From Palleronia sp. LCG004 (GTDB lineage: Bacteria > Pseudomonadota > Alphaproteobacteria > Rhodobacterales > Rhodobacteraceae): a stretch of 64,000 nt of DNA. This document shows, one piece after another, positions 43,048 to 52,467 of the stretch. The stretch spans positions 620,001 through 684,000 of the forward strand of contig NZ_CP136759.1 of the NCBI RefSeq assembly GCF_032931615.1. The letters are read 5' to 3'. The stretch's first letter is position 1, and each line of letters opens with the position of its first letter. The notes under the pieces were generated by a model that was not told where the DNA came from, searched no databases, and was given only the letters and a program-made list of their open reading frames with translations. Position numbers and translations under genes: made by a program.

Positions 43048-44207
43048 CGTCCGACGAGGGTCACGGTCGCGATCGCGGCGATTCCCTCCTCCCGTCCGGT
43101 AAAGCCGAGCCGCTCGCTCGTCGTGGCCTTCACGCTCACGCGGTCTGCCGCGATCTCGAGGAATTCCGCTACACGGTCCGCCATGGCGATTGCGTAAGGT
43201 CCGATCTTCGGGCGCTCGCAGATGATCGTCAGGTCAACGTTCGAGATCCCGTATCCCCGCGACACCGCCAGATCGCGCGCGTGGACAAGGAAGATGTCGC
43301 TTTCGGCACCCTTCCACTTCGGATCGGAGGGCGGAAAGAACCTGCCGATATCGCCTGCGGCCAGCGCACCGTAGATCGCGTCGGTGATCGCGTGGAGCCC
43401 GACATCCGCATCGGAATGGCCAAGAAGCGTGCGGTCATGCGGCACCGAAACGCCGCAGAGCATGACGTCGCGCCCTTCGGTGAAGGCGTGGACGTCGTAG
43501 CCGTTGCCGAGACGGATATCTGGGGGAGGGGGCATCTGACGCTCCAGGATGGTTTCGGCGCGGGCGAAATCGTCCGGCCCGGTGATCTTGATGTTGTCCT
43601 CGTCGCCCTCGACGATCGTTACGGGAAGGCCGGCGGAATGGGCGACGCCCACATCGTCGGCCGCGTCGCTGTCATGCGTCCGGTGCGCGTCGAGGATGGC
43701 GTCGAAGTCGAAACCCTGCGGTGTCTGCGCTCGAAACAGCCCTTCCCGGTCGAGAAAGCCTGAGACGCGCCTGTCCTCCCCCCGCCAGAGCGCGTCGGTC
43801 ACGCGCAGGGCGGGGGCCGCCGCCGGGTCCGTGCCGAGCGCGTCGATCACGCGCCGGATCAGTTCGGGCGTGACGAGCGGCCGCGCCACGTCGTGGATCA
43901 GCACGAGGTCGGGTGGGTCCGATGCAAGGCATTCGAGGCCCGCGCGCACCGATCGGGACCGCGACGTGCCGCCCGCGGCAACCCTCACGTCACCATGCGC
44001 GACATAGCCCGCGGCGAGGTCCATGTCGTCGGGATGCAGGACCAGAACGATGTCGGAAATCTCGTCCATGTCCCGAAACGTCTGCAGGCTCCGCGCAAGG
44101 ACGGTCCGGCCGCCGATCGCGCGCCATTGTTTCGGAAGTCCCGGTCCCGCGCGCGTCCCGCGTCCCGCGGCCACGATGAGCGCCGCGGTGCGTTTCATGT
44201 CTGACAT
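43044..44207 (-). CDS. ispDF: Bifunctional IspD/IspF (MEP cytidylyltransferase / MECDP synthase)
   Basis: 387 residues, a natural fusion common in alphaproteobacteria. Residues about 1-225 are IspD ([37 protein letters not shown]). Residues about 230-387 are IspF ([38 protein letters not shown], metal-binding Asp and His). It performs steps 3 and 5 of MEP isoprenoid synthesis. ATG 44207 has GTGGGA upstream; ATG 44198 is an alternative. A promoter is at 44234-44262. Confidence 0.96.
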   Translation of the reverse strand: MSDMKRTAALIVAAGRGTRAGPGLPKQWRAIGGRTVLARSLQTFRDMDEISDIVLVLHPDDMDLAAGYVAHGDVRVAAGGTSRSRSVRAGLECLASDPPDLVLIHDVARPLVTPELIRRVIDALGTDPAAAPALRVTDALWRGEDRRVSGFLDREGLFRAQTPQGFDFDAILDAHRTHDSDAADDVGVAHSAGLPVTIVEGDEDNIKITGPDDFARAETILERQMPPPPDIRLGNGYDVHAFTEGRDVMLCGVSVPHDRTLLGHSDADVGLHAITDAIYGALAAGDIGRFFPPSDPKWKGAESDIFLVHARDLAVSRGYGISNVDLTIICERPKIGPYAIAMADRVAEFLEIAADRVSVKATTSERLGFTGREEGIAAIATVTLVGR

Positions 44208-44233
44208 AGAGTTTCCCACCGTCTTTGTCCGAT

Positions 44234-44262
44234 TTTCTAGGGTGACAGGCGGTTGGAAACAA
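44234..44262 (-). promoter_or_regulatory. Predicted promoter of ispDF-pgpA-cinA
   Basis: On the minus strand TTGTTT (44257-44262), a 17-bp spacer, then TAGAAA (44234-44239), 26 nt before the ispDF start. Confidence 0.5.
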
Positions 44263-44338
44263 TCCCACGCTTTCGGCCGAACGGTTGCACAAATTTCAGG
44301 CGTTTCCGGTTTCGTGCCTGCTGGGTCAGCCGCCGGGT

Positions 44339-44367
44339 TTGAAGTCGCTGCCAGGCGGAGATACTGG
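44339..44367 (+). promoter_or_regulatory. Possible promoter of dusB-ntrBC
   Basis: TTGAAG (44339-44344), a 17-bp spacer, then TACTGG (44362-44367). The -10 is weak. Two copies of GTTGCACA (44284-44291 and 44376-44383) flank it and could be regulatory. Confidence 0.3.
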
Positions 44368-44408
44368 TTTGGGCAGTTGCACATTGTTTACGCAAAGCCG
44401 CGCCCTTC

Positions 44409-45383
44409 ATGAGATTGCTGCCACTCGGCATATCCCCGCCTGTCCTCTTGGCCCCGATGGCCGGGATCACCGATCTTCCGTTCCGCGAGATCGTCGCCGG
44501 ATTCGGTGCCGGCCTCGTCGTGTCGGAAATGGTCGCCAGCGCCGAGATCCTGGGCGAAAGCCGGGCATCGCTCGCCCGGGCGATGCCGGGACGTGGGGCG
44601 TCGCAAGGCGCGGTGCAGATCGCCGGCCGCGATGCCCGCTGGATGGCCGAGGCCGCCCGGCGGATCGAGGGGGCCGGCGCGCGGCTCATCGACATCAACA
44701 TGGGCTGTCCGGCGAAGAAGGTCGTCAACGGCTATTCCGGATCGGCCCTGATGCGCGAACCCGACCACGCGCTCGCGCTGATCGAGGCCGTCGTGGAGGC
44801 CGTCGATGTGCCCGTGACGCTCAAGACCCGCCTCGGCTGGGACGACGGAATGCTCAACGCGCCCGAGATCGCCTCCCGCGCCGAGGCGGCGGGCATCGCG
44901 ATGATCACGATTCACGGCCGGACGCGTTGCCAGTTCTACAAGGGGCGCGCCGATTGGCGGGCGATCGCGAGGGTCCGCGAGGCGGTGTCGATCCCCGTCA
45001 TCGCGAATGGCGACATCGTCGACGCGGCCACCGCGCGCGAGGCGCTGCGCCTTTCGGGGGCCGACGGCGTGATGATCGGTCGCGGCGCGCAGGGACGCCC
45101 CTGGAATCCTGCACAGATCGCCCATGCGATCGCGGGCACGCCGGCCCCAATCGTGCCCGAGGGGCGCGCGCTGGGCCGGCTCGCGGCGCACCACGTCGAC
45201 GCGTCCTGCCAATTCTACGGTCGCGCGCTCGGCGCGCGCGTCGTGCGAAAGCATCTCGGATGGTACATGGACGGGGCCGGAGTGCCGCGCGCTCTGCGCC
45301 GCGACGTGCTGACCTGCGAGGATCCGAACCTTGTCATGCGGCGTCTCGAGACGGCCTTCGACGCTGTGGAGGTCGCGGCATGA
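44409..45383 (+). CDS. dusB: tRNA-dihydrouridine synthase DusB (NifR3)
   Basis: 324 residues. The FMN-dependent TIM barrel opens LLAPMAGITDLPFREI; the catalytic Cys100 lies in DINMGCPAKKVVNGYSGSALM; HGRTRCQFYKG and IANGDIVD follow. It reduces specific uridines in tRNA. The gene precedes ntrBC as nifR3 does in Rhodobacter. Its stop overlaps the ntrB start (ATGA), so DusB and NtrB are made together. Confidence 0.95.
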   Translation: MRLLPLGISPPVLLAPMAGITDLPFREIVAGFGAGLVVSEMVASAEILGESRASLARAMPGRGASQGAVQIAGRDARWMAEAARRIEGAGARLIDINMGCPAKKVVNGYSGSALMREPDHALALIEAVVEAVDVPVTLKTRLGWDDGMLNAPEIASRAEAAGIAMITIHGRTRCQFYKGRADWRAIARVREAVSIPVIANGDIVDAATAREALRLSGADGVMIGRGAQGRPWNPAQIAHAIAGTPAPIVPEGRALGRLAAHHVDASCQFYGRALGARVVRKHLGWYMDGAGVPRALRRDVLTCEDPNLVMRRLETAFDAVEVAA

Positions 45384-46456
45384 GCGATCCCGGTACGCTT
45401 GTCTGGGCCGCGATGCCCGTGCCCGCAATCCTCGTCGATGCAAAGGATCGGATCACCGACGCCAATTCCGAGGCCGAGGATTTCCTGATGACCTCGATCC
45501 GGTCGCTGCGCGGCCAGCCGCTCTTCGACCGGATCGCCGTCGATGCACCGCTCGACGAGTCCTTCGCGCGGGTGCGCGAACATCGCGCGCCGCTCTTCAT
45601 CAACAATGTCGACGTGAGCGGCGGCAACCGCCCGCCCGAAAGCTGCAACATCCAGATCGCGCGCCTTCTGGACGACAGCGACGGCCTCCTGATGATGATC
45701 ACGCCGCGGCAGATGGCGGGACGCCTGTCCCAGGCTGGCACCGCGCGATCCTCGGCGCGCTCGGCCATCGGCATGTCCGAGATGCTGGTCCACGAGATCA
45801 AGAACCCGCTCGCCGGGATCACGGGCGCCGCGCAATTGCTGTCGATGGGCCTCTCCGGGGGCGATCTCGAGCTGACGGACCTGATCGTGGCCGAAAGCCG
45901 GCGGATCGTGGCGCTTCTCGACCAGGTCGAGCATTTCGGCAATCTCCGTCCGCCCGCACGCCAGCCGATCAACATCCATGACATCACCGACCGCGCGCTG
46001 AGGACGGCCGCGCTGGGCTTCGCCGCGCACATGAAGCTCAGGCAGGAATACGACCCCTCGCTGCCGATGACCTATGTCGACGACGACCAGATGCAGCAGG
46101 TGTTCCTCAACCTCATCCGCAACGCGACCGAGGCGGCCTCTGCCGAAGGGGGCACGATCACCGTGCGCACATTCTACGACCACGCGCTGCGGCTGCGCCG
46201 CAAGGACGGGTCGGGCGCGCGCCTGCCGCTGCAGGTCGAGGTGATCGACGACGGCAAGGGCCTGCCCCCCGACATCGTCGAATCGATCTTCGACCCGTTC
46301 GTTTCGGGCCGCGAGAACGGGACGGGGCTCGGCCTCGCGCTCGTCAGCAAGATCGTGAGCGAGCATGACGGCCTGATCTCGGTCGAATCCCATCCCGGCC
46401 GAACGGCGTTCCGCATCTCCCTGCCGCTCGCGCCGCAATCCACGCAGAAGGAATGA
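45380..46456 (+). CDS. ntrB: Nitrogen regulation sensor histidine kinase NtrB
   Basis: 358 residues. An N-terminal PAS domain (residues about 8-110), the phosphoacceptor His138 in LVHEIKNPLAGITGAAQLL, and an HATPase domain with NLIRNATEAA, DDGKGLPP and NGTGLGLALV. It is soluble, with no membrane segment, as expected for NtrB, which senses nitrogen through GlnB and phosphorylates NtrC. The stop is 3 nt before ntrC. Confidence 0.95.
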   Translation: MSDPGTLVWAAMPVPAILVDAKDRITDANSEAEDFLMTSIRSLRGQPLFDRIAVDAPLDESFARVREHRAPLFINNVDVSGGNRPPESCNIQIARLLDDSDGLLMMITPRQMAGRLSQAGTARSSARSAIGMSEMLVHEIKNPLAGITGAAQLLSMGLSGGDLELTDLIVAESRRIVALLDQVEHFGNLRPPARQPINIHDITDRALRTAALGFAAHMKLRQEYDPSLPMTYVDDDQMQQVFLNLIRNATEAASAEGGTITVRTFYDHALRLRRKDGSGARLPLQVEVIDDGKGLPPDIVESIFDPFVSGRENGTGLGLALVSKIVSEHDGLISVESHPGRTAFRISLPLAPQSTQKE

Positions 46457-46459
46457 TCA

Positions 46460-47833
46460 ATGGATGGCACAGTCCTGGTCGCCGATGACGACCGAACGAT
46501 CCGCACCGTACTGACCCAGGCGCTGACGCGCGCGGGATGCAAGGTGCACGCGACGAGCTCGATGGTGACGCTCATGCGCTGGATCGACGAGGGGAAGGGC
46601 GATCTGGTGATCTCGGACGTGATCATGCCCGACGGCAACGGCCTCGAGGCGCTGCCCACGATCGGCACCAAGCGGCCGGGGCTTCCGGTCATCGTGATTT
46701 CGGCCCAGAACACCATCATGACCGCGATCCAGGCGGCCGAGGCCGAGGCCTACGATTACCTGCCTAAGCCTTTCGACCTGCCGGACCTGATGAAGCGCGC
46801 CGCTCGCGCGCTCGACGCGCCGCGCCGGGCGGCACCGCCCCCGCCGCAGCGCGATTTCGAGACCGGCAGCGGCGATCTGCCGCTCGTCGGCCGGACGGCG
46901 GGCATGCAATCACTCTACCGGCTGGTGGCCCGGGTGATGAATACCGACCTTCCCGTGCTCGTCACCGGGGAATCGGGGACTGGCAAGTCGCTCATCGCGC
47001 GCGCGATCCACGATTTCTCGGACAGGCGCTCCCAACCTTTCGTGGTGGCCGGTGCCGCCGATCTGGCCTCGCCCGAGGGGCAGGCCACGATCGCGAGCCG
47101 CGCGCGCGGCGGCACGATCCTCTTCGAGGAAGTCGGCGATCTCGAGGACGACGCGCAGGCACGGATCGTGCGCATGCTCGACACCCTCGGAGAGGAGGAT
47201 TCACCCCGGATCATGGCCACGAGCCAGAGCGATCTGGGCCAGCGGATCGAACTGGGACGGTTCCGCGCCGATCTTTTCTACCGTCTCGGGGGCGTGCAGA
47301 TCCAGGTTCCCGCCCTGCGCGACCGGGTCGAGGACATCCCGCTTCTGACCGAGCATTTCCTTGCCCGCGCCGAACGCGAGGGCCTGAGCGCCCGGACCCT
47401 CAGCGACGATGCCATGTCGCTCGTTCGCCGGTATTCTTGGCCCGGCAACGTGCGCCAGCTCGAGAACACGATCCGGCGGCTTGTCCTGACCGGCGCGGAC
47501 GAGACGATCACCCGCGAAGAGGCCGAGATGGTCCTGGGCTCGCAGCCCGCGATGGAGCCTTTGCGAAACGGCGGGCAGGGTGACAGGCTGCAAGCCTCCG
47601 TCGCCCAGCATCTGCGGCGGTATTTCGACCTGCATGGCGGCATGCTTCCGCCGCCGGGGCTCTACCAGCGAATTCTGCGCGAGGTTGAAACGCCGCTTAT
47701 CGAGATCGCGCTCGACGCGACGGGCGGCAATCAGGCAAAATGCGCCGATCTGCTGGGAATCAACAGGAATACGCTCCGCAAAAAGATCACTGATCTCGAT
47801 ATCCGCGTGACACGGCGGCGCAAGTTGATGTAA
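46460..47833 (+). CDS. ntrC: Nitrogen regulation response regulator NtrC (GAFTGA-less, Rhodobacter type)
   Basis: 457 residues. The receiver domain has phosphoacceptor Asp53 ([11 protein letters not shown]) and LPKPFD. The AAA+ domain keeps the P-loop GESGTGKS (170-177), but the stretch normally carrying ELFGHEKGAFTGA is missing: [25 protein letters not shown] runs almost directly to Walker B, which reads ILFEEVGD with Glu in place of the usual first Asp. The Fis-type helix-turn-helix near the end ([23 protein letters not shown]) is normal. Rhodobacter capsulatus NtrC has the same lack and activates sigma-70 polymerase. Confidence 0.94.
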   Translation: MDGTVLVADDDRTIRTVLTQALTRAGCKVHATSSMVTLMRWIDEGKGDLVISDVIMPDGNGLEALPTIGTKRPGLPVIVISAQNTIMTAIQAAEAEAYDYLPKPFDLPDLMKRAARALDAPRRAAPPPPQRDFETGSGDLPLVGRTAGMQSLYRLVARVMNTDLPVLVTGESGTGKSLIARAIHDFSDRRSQPFVVAGAADLASPEGQATIASRARGGTILFEEVGDLEDDAQARIVRMLDTLGEEDSPRIMATSQSDLGQRIELGRFRADLFYRLGGVQIQVPALRDRVEDIPLLTEHFLARAEREGLSARTLSDDAMSLVRRYSWPGNVRQLENTIRRLVLTGADETITREEAEMVLGSQPAMEPLRNGGQGDRLQASVAQHLRRYFDLHGGMLPPPGLYQRILREVETPLIEIALDATGGNQAKCADLLGINRNTLRKKITDLDIRVTRRRKLM

Positions 47834-47934
47834 AACCGCAACAGAAGCGTGGCGACGGGGCCTGACCCCGCAAGAGACCACGCCGGCAGAGCGGTCGGCG
47901 CGCAAGGCGCGCCACATCATCGGAGGTCTTGTCC

Positions 47935-50208
47935 ATGGCGCATCCGGCCCGGATGCTCACTTGGGACACCATTGCCCGTCTGCGCCGCCTGCGTCGGTTG
48001 CAGAACGCGGCGACGGTGGGCCTCGGTATTCTCGGCCCCGCGCTGGCGCTGGCGACCTATCTGGTGCTGGGCCCGCTCAATCAGGGGCAATCCTCGAACC
48101 TGCTGCGGCTCGTCCTTCTGGCGGACCTGATCTACGTCATCGTGCTCGCCACGCTGGTGCTGAGCGCGCTGGTCCGGGTGATCGCGGCGCGGCGGGCGCA
48201 ATCGGCGGGATCGCGGCTGCATCTGCGGCTCACGGGCGTCTTCGCGCTGATCGCGCTGGGCCCAACCGTCACCGTTGCCGTCTTCGCGGCACTGTCGATC
48301 AATTTCGGGCTCGAGGGCTGGTTTTCCGAACGGGTAAGCCGGGTCGTGGGTGCCTCGCTCGCCGCGGCCGAGGCCTACGAGGAAGAGCATCGCCGCGATC
48401 TCTCGACGGATGCCGAGGCACTGGCAAGCTTCCTCGTCGCCGCGCGGCCGAATTCCTTCCTCGTCTCCGACGGCGAGCTGCGCCAGATCCTCAGCCAGGG
48501 TCAGAGCCAGATCCAGCGCGGCCTGCGCGAGGCCTACATCATCAACAGCGCGGGCGAGATCCAGGCGCGGGGCGAACGCTCCTATCTCTTCGACTACGAG
48601 GAACCCACGCCCGAGGCCATCGACCGCGCGATCGCGGGCGAGACGGTGGTGATCGAAGATTGGGACATCAACGAATTCCGCGCGCTCGTGCCGCTTCCGG
48701 GTCTGGGCGACCGCTATCTCTATGTCAGCCGCGAGGTCGACGGAGAGCTGCTGGCCCTGCTCGACGACACGCAGGAATCCGTCCAGCTCTACAACCAGCT
48801 CGAAACCGATCGCGGGCGCATCCTCTTCGAGTTCGGCCTGCTCTATCTGGGCTTCGCCGTGATCCTGATCCTCGCCGCGATCTGGGTCGGCCTCTGGTTC
48901 GCCGAACGGCTGTCGCGCCCCGTCGGGCGTCTTGCCGGGGCCGCGCAGCGCGTGGGCGCGGGCGATCTCGACGTGCGCGTCCGCGAGGAGGAGGGCGACG
49001 ACGAGATCTCGATGCTGGGCCGTCTCTTCAACCAGATGACCCAGCAGCTGAAGGCGCAGCGCGACACGCTGCTTGCCTCGAACGACCAGATCGAACGGCG
49101 CAGGAGGCTCTTCGATTCGGTGCTGGCCTCGGTCACGTCGGGTGTCGTCGGGCTCGATCCGGCGGGACGGGTGACCTTCGTCAACCGCTCGGCCGAGCGT
49201 CTGCTCCAGCTCGACGAGGGGACGGGGCAATCGGTGCCGATCAGCGTCGCGATCCCCGAATTCGGCGCGATGTTCGACAAGCTCGCAGGCGGTGCCGGAA
49301 GCGTCATTCAGGGCGAGATCAAGGTCAGCCGCGGCGGCACGGTCGAATCCCTGCTGGTCCGCATGTCGGTGCGCGAAAGCGAGGACGGAACGCTCGAAGG
49401 CTATGTCGTGGCCTTCGACGACGTGAGCGATCTGGTCGCGGCCCAGCGGATGGCCGCATGGGGCGACGTCGCGCGCCGCATCGCGCACGAGATCAAGAAC
49501 CCGCTCACCCCGATCCAGCTCAGCGCCGGGCGCATCCGCCGTAAGTTCGCGGCCCAGGTCGAGGACCCCGAGGCGCTGTCGCAGATGACCGACGTCATCA
49601 TCCGCCAGACCGACGGGCTCCGACGCATTGTCGACGAGTTCAGCCATTTCGCGCGGATGCCACAGCCCGACAGGCATTCCCATGACCTCGTCGCGCTGGT
49701 CCGCGAGGCTGTGCTTCTGCAGCAATCGGGTCAGGCCGGCGTCAGGATCACCACGCGGCTGCCCGAAGGGCCCGTTCATGCCGATGTTGACGAGGCGATG
49801 ATCGGCCAGGCGCTCACCAACCTCATTAAGAACGCGGGCGAGGCCACGCAGACCCTGATCGGACGCGGTGCGCCGGACGATTACCGCCCCGAGATCCGTG
49901 TTGCGATGACGACCTCGGAGGAGGGCGTACTGCTCAGCATCTCCGACAACGGGGTGGGCCTTCCCGAGGATCGCGCGCGGCTCTTCGAGCCCTATGTCAC
50001 GACGCGGGAGGAGGGGACCGGCCTCGGCCTTCCGATCGTGCGCAAGATCATCGAGGAACATGGCGGGACGCTCTCGCTCACGGATGCGGCGCGGTTCCGG
50101 CGCGGCGCGCATCGCGGCGCGCGGGCCGAGATCCGTCTGCCGCTGCAACCGGACACGCTTCCGGGCACAGACATAACCAAAACCGAAGACCGAGAGGACG
50201 CAGAGTGA
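47935..50208 (+). CDS. ntrY: Membrane sensor histidine kinase NtrY
   Basis: 757 residues. Three or so hydrophobic helices in the first 110 residues, a periplasmic sensor region, another helix near residue 305 (FAVILILAAIWVGLWFA), HAMP, PAS, then HisKA with His518 (RRIAHEIKNPLTPIQ) and an HATPase domain ending in GTGLGLPIVRKI. NtrY phosphorylates NtrX in nitrogen and redox control. ATG 47935 has GGAGG 8 nt before it; TTG 47929 is too close to that site. The stop overlaps ntrX. Confidence 0.94.
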   Translation: MAHPARMLTWDTIARLRRLRRLQNAATVGLGILGPALALATYLVLGPLNQGQSSNLLRLVLLADLIYVIVLATLVLSALVRVIAARRAQSAGSRLHLRLTGVFALIALGPTVTVAVFAALSINFGLEGWFSERVSRVVGASLAAAEAYEEEHRRDLSTDAEALASFLVAARPNSFLVSDGELRQILSQGQSQIQRGLREAYIINSAGEIQARGERSYLFDYEEPTPEAIDRAIAGETVVIEDWDINEFRALVPLPGLGDRYLYVSREVDGELLALLDDTQESVQLYNQLETDRGRILFEFGLLYLGFAVILILAAIWVGLWFAERLSRPVGRLAGAAQRVGAGDLDVRVREEEGDDEISMLGRLFNQMTQQLKAQRDTLLASNDQIERRRRLFDSVLASVTSGVVGLDPAGRVTFVNRSAERLLQLDEGTGQSVPISVAIPEFGAMFDKLAGGAGSVIQGEIKVSRGGTVESLLVRMSVRESEDGTLEGYVVAFDDVSDLVAAQRMAAWGDVARRIAHEIKNPLTPIQLSAGRIRRKFAAQVEDPEALSQMTDVIIRQTDGLRRIVDEFSHFARMPQPDRHSHDLVALVREAVLLQQSGQAGVRITTRLPEGPVHADVDEAMIGQALTNLIKNAGEATQTLIGRGAPDDYRPEIRVAMTTSEEGVLLSISDNGVGLPEDRARLFEPYVTTREEGTGLGLPIVRKIIEEHGGTLSLTDAARFRRGAHRGARAEIRLPLQPDTLPGTDITKTEDREDAE

Positions 50209-51614
50209 TGGGCGACATCCTGATCGTAGACGACGAACGCGATATCCGGGAGCTGATCTCGGACATCCTGAAGGACGAGGGATACACGACCCGTCTGGCC
50301 TCCAATTCCGGGGAGTGCATGTCCGAACTGGAATCCGCGCCTCCCGCTCTCATGATCCTCGACATCTGGCTCAAGGACAGCGACATGGACGGGATCGACA
50401 TCCTGAAGATCGCCAAGCGCGATTATCCAGGCGTCCCCGTCATCATCATCTCGGGCCACGGCAATATCGAGATCGCGGTCGCCGCGATCAAGCAGGGGGC
50501 CTACGATTATATCGAGAAGCCCTTCAACATCGACCAGCTTATGGTCGTGATCGGCCGCGCGATGGAAACCTCGCGCCTCCGGCTCGAGAATGTCGCGCTG
50601 CGCCGCCGCGACGCCGAACCCGCGATCCTCGTGGGCCAGAGCGCGAGCTTCAAGACGCTGAAATCCTCACTCGACAAGGTCACCAAGTCGAATGGCCGCG
50701 TCATGCTGACGGGCGGTGCGGGCGTCGGCAAGGAACTCGCCGCGCGCTATATCCACGCCAATTCCGGCCGGTCCGACAAGCCTTTCATCACCGTCGGTGC
50801 CGCTAGCATCGAACCCGAGCGCATGGAGGAGGTCCTCTTCGGCCGCGAAAGCCGCGAGGGCGGCGTCGAGCCGGGACTGCTGGAGCAAGCCGATGGCGGT
50901 GTCCTCTATTTCGACGAGGTCGCCGACATGCCGCTCGGCACGCAGTCCAAGATCCTGCGCGTCCTCGTCGACCAGGCCTTCCAGCGCGTCGGCGGCACCG
51001 ACAAGGTCAGCGTCGACATCCGCGTGATCAGTTCCACCACCCGCGACCTCACGGCCGAGATCGCGGCCGGTGCCTTCCGGCAGGAGCTCTATCACCGGCT
51101 CGCCGTCGTGCCGGTCGCGGTGCCCTCGCTCGACGACCGGCGCGAGGATATTCCGATCCTCGCCGACTTCTTCCTCGAGATGTTCAACAAGTCCCAGGGG
51201 CTACCGGCGCGCAGCCTCGGGGCCGAGGCGATCGCGCTCCTGCAGACGATGGTCTGGCCCGGCAATGTCCGCCAGCTCAAGAACATGATGGAACGCGTGC
51301 TCATCCTCGGCGACGGCAAGGGCGAGATTTCGGCCGCGGACCTCCCCGGTACCGACGCGCCCGATCCCGGCGAAAGCGATCGAGTCGTGCTGTCGGGCAG
51401 CCTTGCCACTCTGCCGCTGCGCGAGGCGCGCGAACTTTTCGAGCGGGAATACCTGCTGACGCAGATCAACCGTTTCGGCGGCAACATCTCGCGGACGGCG
51501 AATTTCGTGGGGATGGAGCGCAGTGCGCTGCACCGCAAGCTCAAGTCGCTCGGCGTCGTCACCTCCAACAAGCAGGGCGCGCGCCTCGCCCATATGGGGT
51601 CCGAGATGGAGTGA
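50208..51614 (+). CDS. ntrX: Response regulator NtrX (GAFTGA-less)
   Basis: 468 residues. Receiver with phosphoacceptor Asp52 (MILDIWLKDSDMDG), then an AAA+ domain with the P-loop LTGGAGVGKE and Walker B LYFDEVAD. The L1 loop reads VLFGRESREGGVEPGLLEQ: five residues shorter than usual and without GAFTGA, so sigma-54 activation is unlikely. A Fis-type helix-turn-helix ends the protein (FGGNISRTANFVGMERSALHRKL). ATG 50208 overlaps the ntrY stop; GTG 50205 is an alternative. Confidence 0.94.
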   Translation: MGDILIVDDERDIRELISDILKDEGYTTRLASNSGECMSELESAPPALMILDIWLKDSDMDGIDILKIAKRDYPGVPVIIISGHGNIEIAVAAIKQGAYDYIEKPFNIDQLMVVIGRAMETSRLRLENVALRRRDAEPAILVGQSASFKTLKSSLDKVTKSNGRVMLTGGAGVGKELAARYIHANSGRSDKPFITVGAASIEPERMEEVLFGRESREGGVEPGLLEQADGGVLYFDEVADMPLGTQSKILRVLVDQAFQRVGGTDKVSVDIRVISSTTRDLTAEIAAGAFRQELYHRLAVVPVAVPSLDDRREDIPILADFFLEMFNKSQGLPARSLGAEAIALLQTMVWPGNVRQLKNMMERVLILGDGKGEISAADLPGTDAPDPGESDRVVLSGSLATLPLREARELFEREYLLTQINRFGGNISRTANFVGMERSALHRKLKSLGVVTSNKQGARLAHMGSEME

Positions 51615-51621
51615 ACGCCCC

Positions 51622-52467
51622 GTGCCCGGGCATCGCACACGTATCGAGGTCGAGGGGCGGGATGCCGCCTTCGTGGATTGCGGACCGGCGGGCGGTGTGC
51701 CGGTCGTGCTGCTGCACGGTGCCGGGTTCGACCATGCCCGGCTGACCTGGCGGCTCGCCACGCGGGATCTGGCGCGCGACCGCCGCGTAATCGTGCCGGA
51801 CCTGCCGGGCTACGGCGCGACCGACGCCATTGCCGGGCCACACGACCTCGAAAGGCTGGGGCGCTGGCTCGTCGCGTTCCTCGACCGTCTCGGGCTCGGG
51901 CAGGTGGACATGGCGGGCCTGTCGATGGGCGGGGGCATGGCGCTCTGGCTAGCGCTTGAGCGACACGAGCGGATTCGTCGCCTCGTTCCGGTCGCGGCCT
52001 ACGGGTTGATGGGACGGCTGCCGTTCCACCCGCTCGCGCATGCCGCGGCGGGTCTGGGCGCGATGGGGGCCGCCTATGGCGCGTCGCGAAGATCGGCCCT
52101 CGCCACCCGCCTCGGGCTTGCCGCGTCCTTCGCCGTGCCGAACCGCGTCACGCTCCGTACCGTCGCCGAGGTGATGGATGTCGCGCGCGACCAGTCGAAC
52201 CGTCGCAGCTTCGATGCCTTTCTCGCCGCCGAACTTGGAACATGGGCGCTGAGGTCGGACCTGAGCGGCAGGCTGCCCGAGATCGGGCGCCGCACGCTGG
52301 TCATCCACGGTCGATCGGATCGCATCGTGCCCGTGCGTTACGCGCGCCGTGCCGCGCGGCTCATCCCGCATGCCGAGTATCTCGAACTGCCGACGGGCCA
52401 CTGGCCGATGCGCGAATTGCCCGACCGCTTCAACGCCGCGTTGCGCGGCTTTCTCGACGCGTCCTAG
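51622..52467 (+). CDS. Alpha/beta hydrolase
   Basis: 281 residues. VVLLHGAGFDHA is the oxyanion region, nucleophile Ser101 is in GLSMGG, the acid is in HGRSDRIVPV, and the base is the His of GHWPM. Substrate unknown. It starts at GTG 51622, 7 nt after ntrX, and probably belongs to the ntr transcript; in related Rhodobacteraceae I would expect trkA or hfq nearby instead. The stop overlaps the end of the convergent IscU-like gene by 4 bp. Confidence 0.85.
   Translation: MPGHRTRIEVEGRDAAFVDCGPAGGVPVVLLHGAGFDHARLTWRLATRDLARDRRVIVPDLPGYGATDAIAGPHDLERLGRWLVAFLDRLGLGQVDMAGLSMGGGMALWLALERHERIRRLVPVAAYGLMGRLPFHPLAHAAAGLGAMGAAYGASRRSALATRLGLAASFAVPNRVTLRTVAEVMDVARDQSNRRSFDAFLAAELGTWALRSDLSGRLPEIGRRTLVIHGRSDRIVPVRYARRAARLIPHAEYLELPTGHWPMRELPDRFNAALRGFLDAS

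Noticed and set aside
47917..50148. Long minus-strand frame opposite ntrY
   Set aside because: Antisense shadow of a clearly assigned histidine kinase gene.
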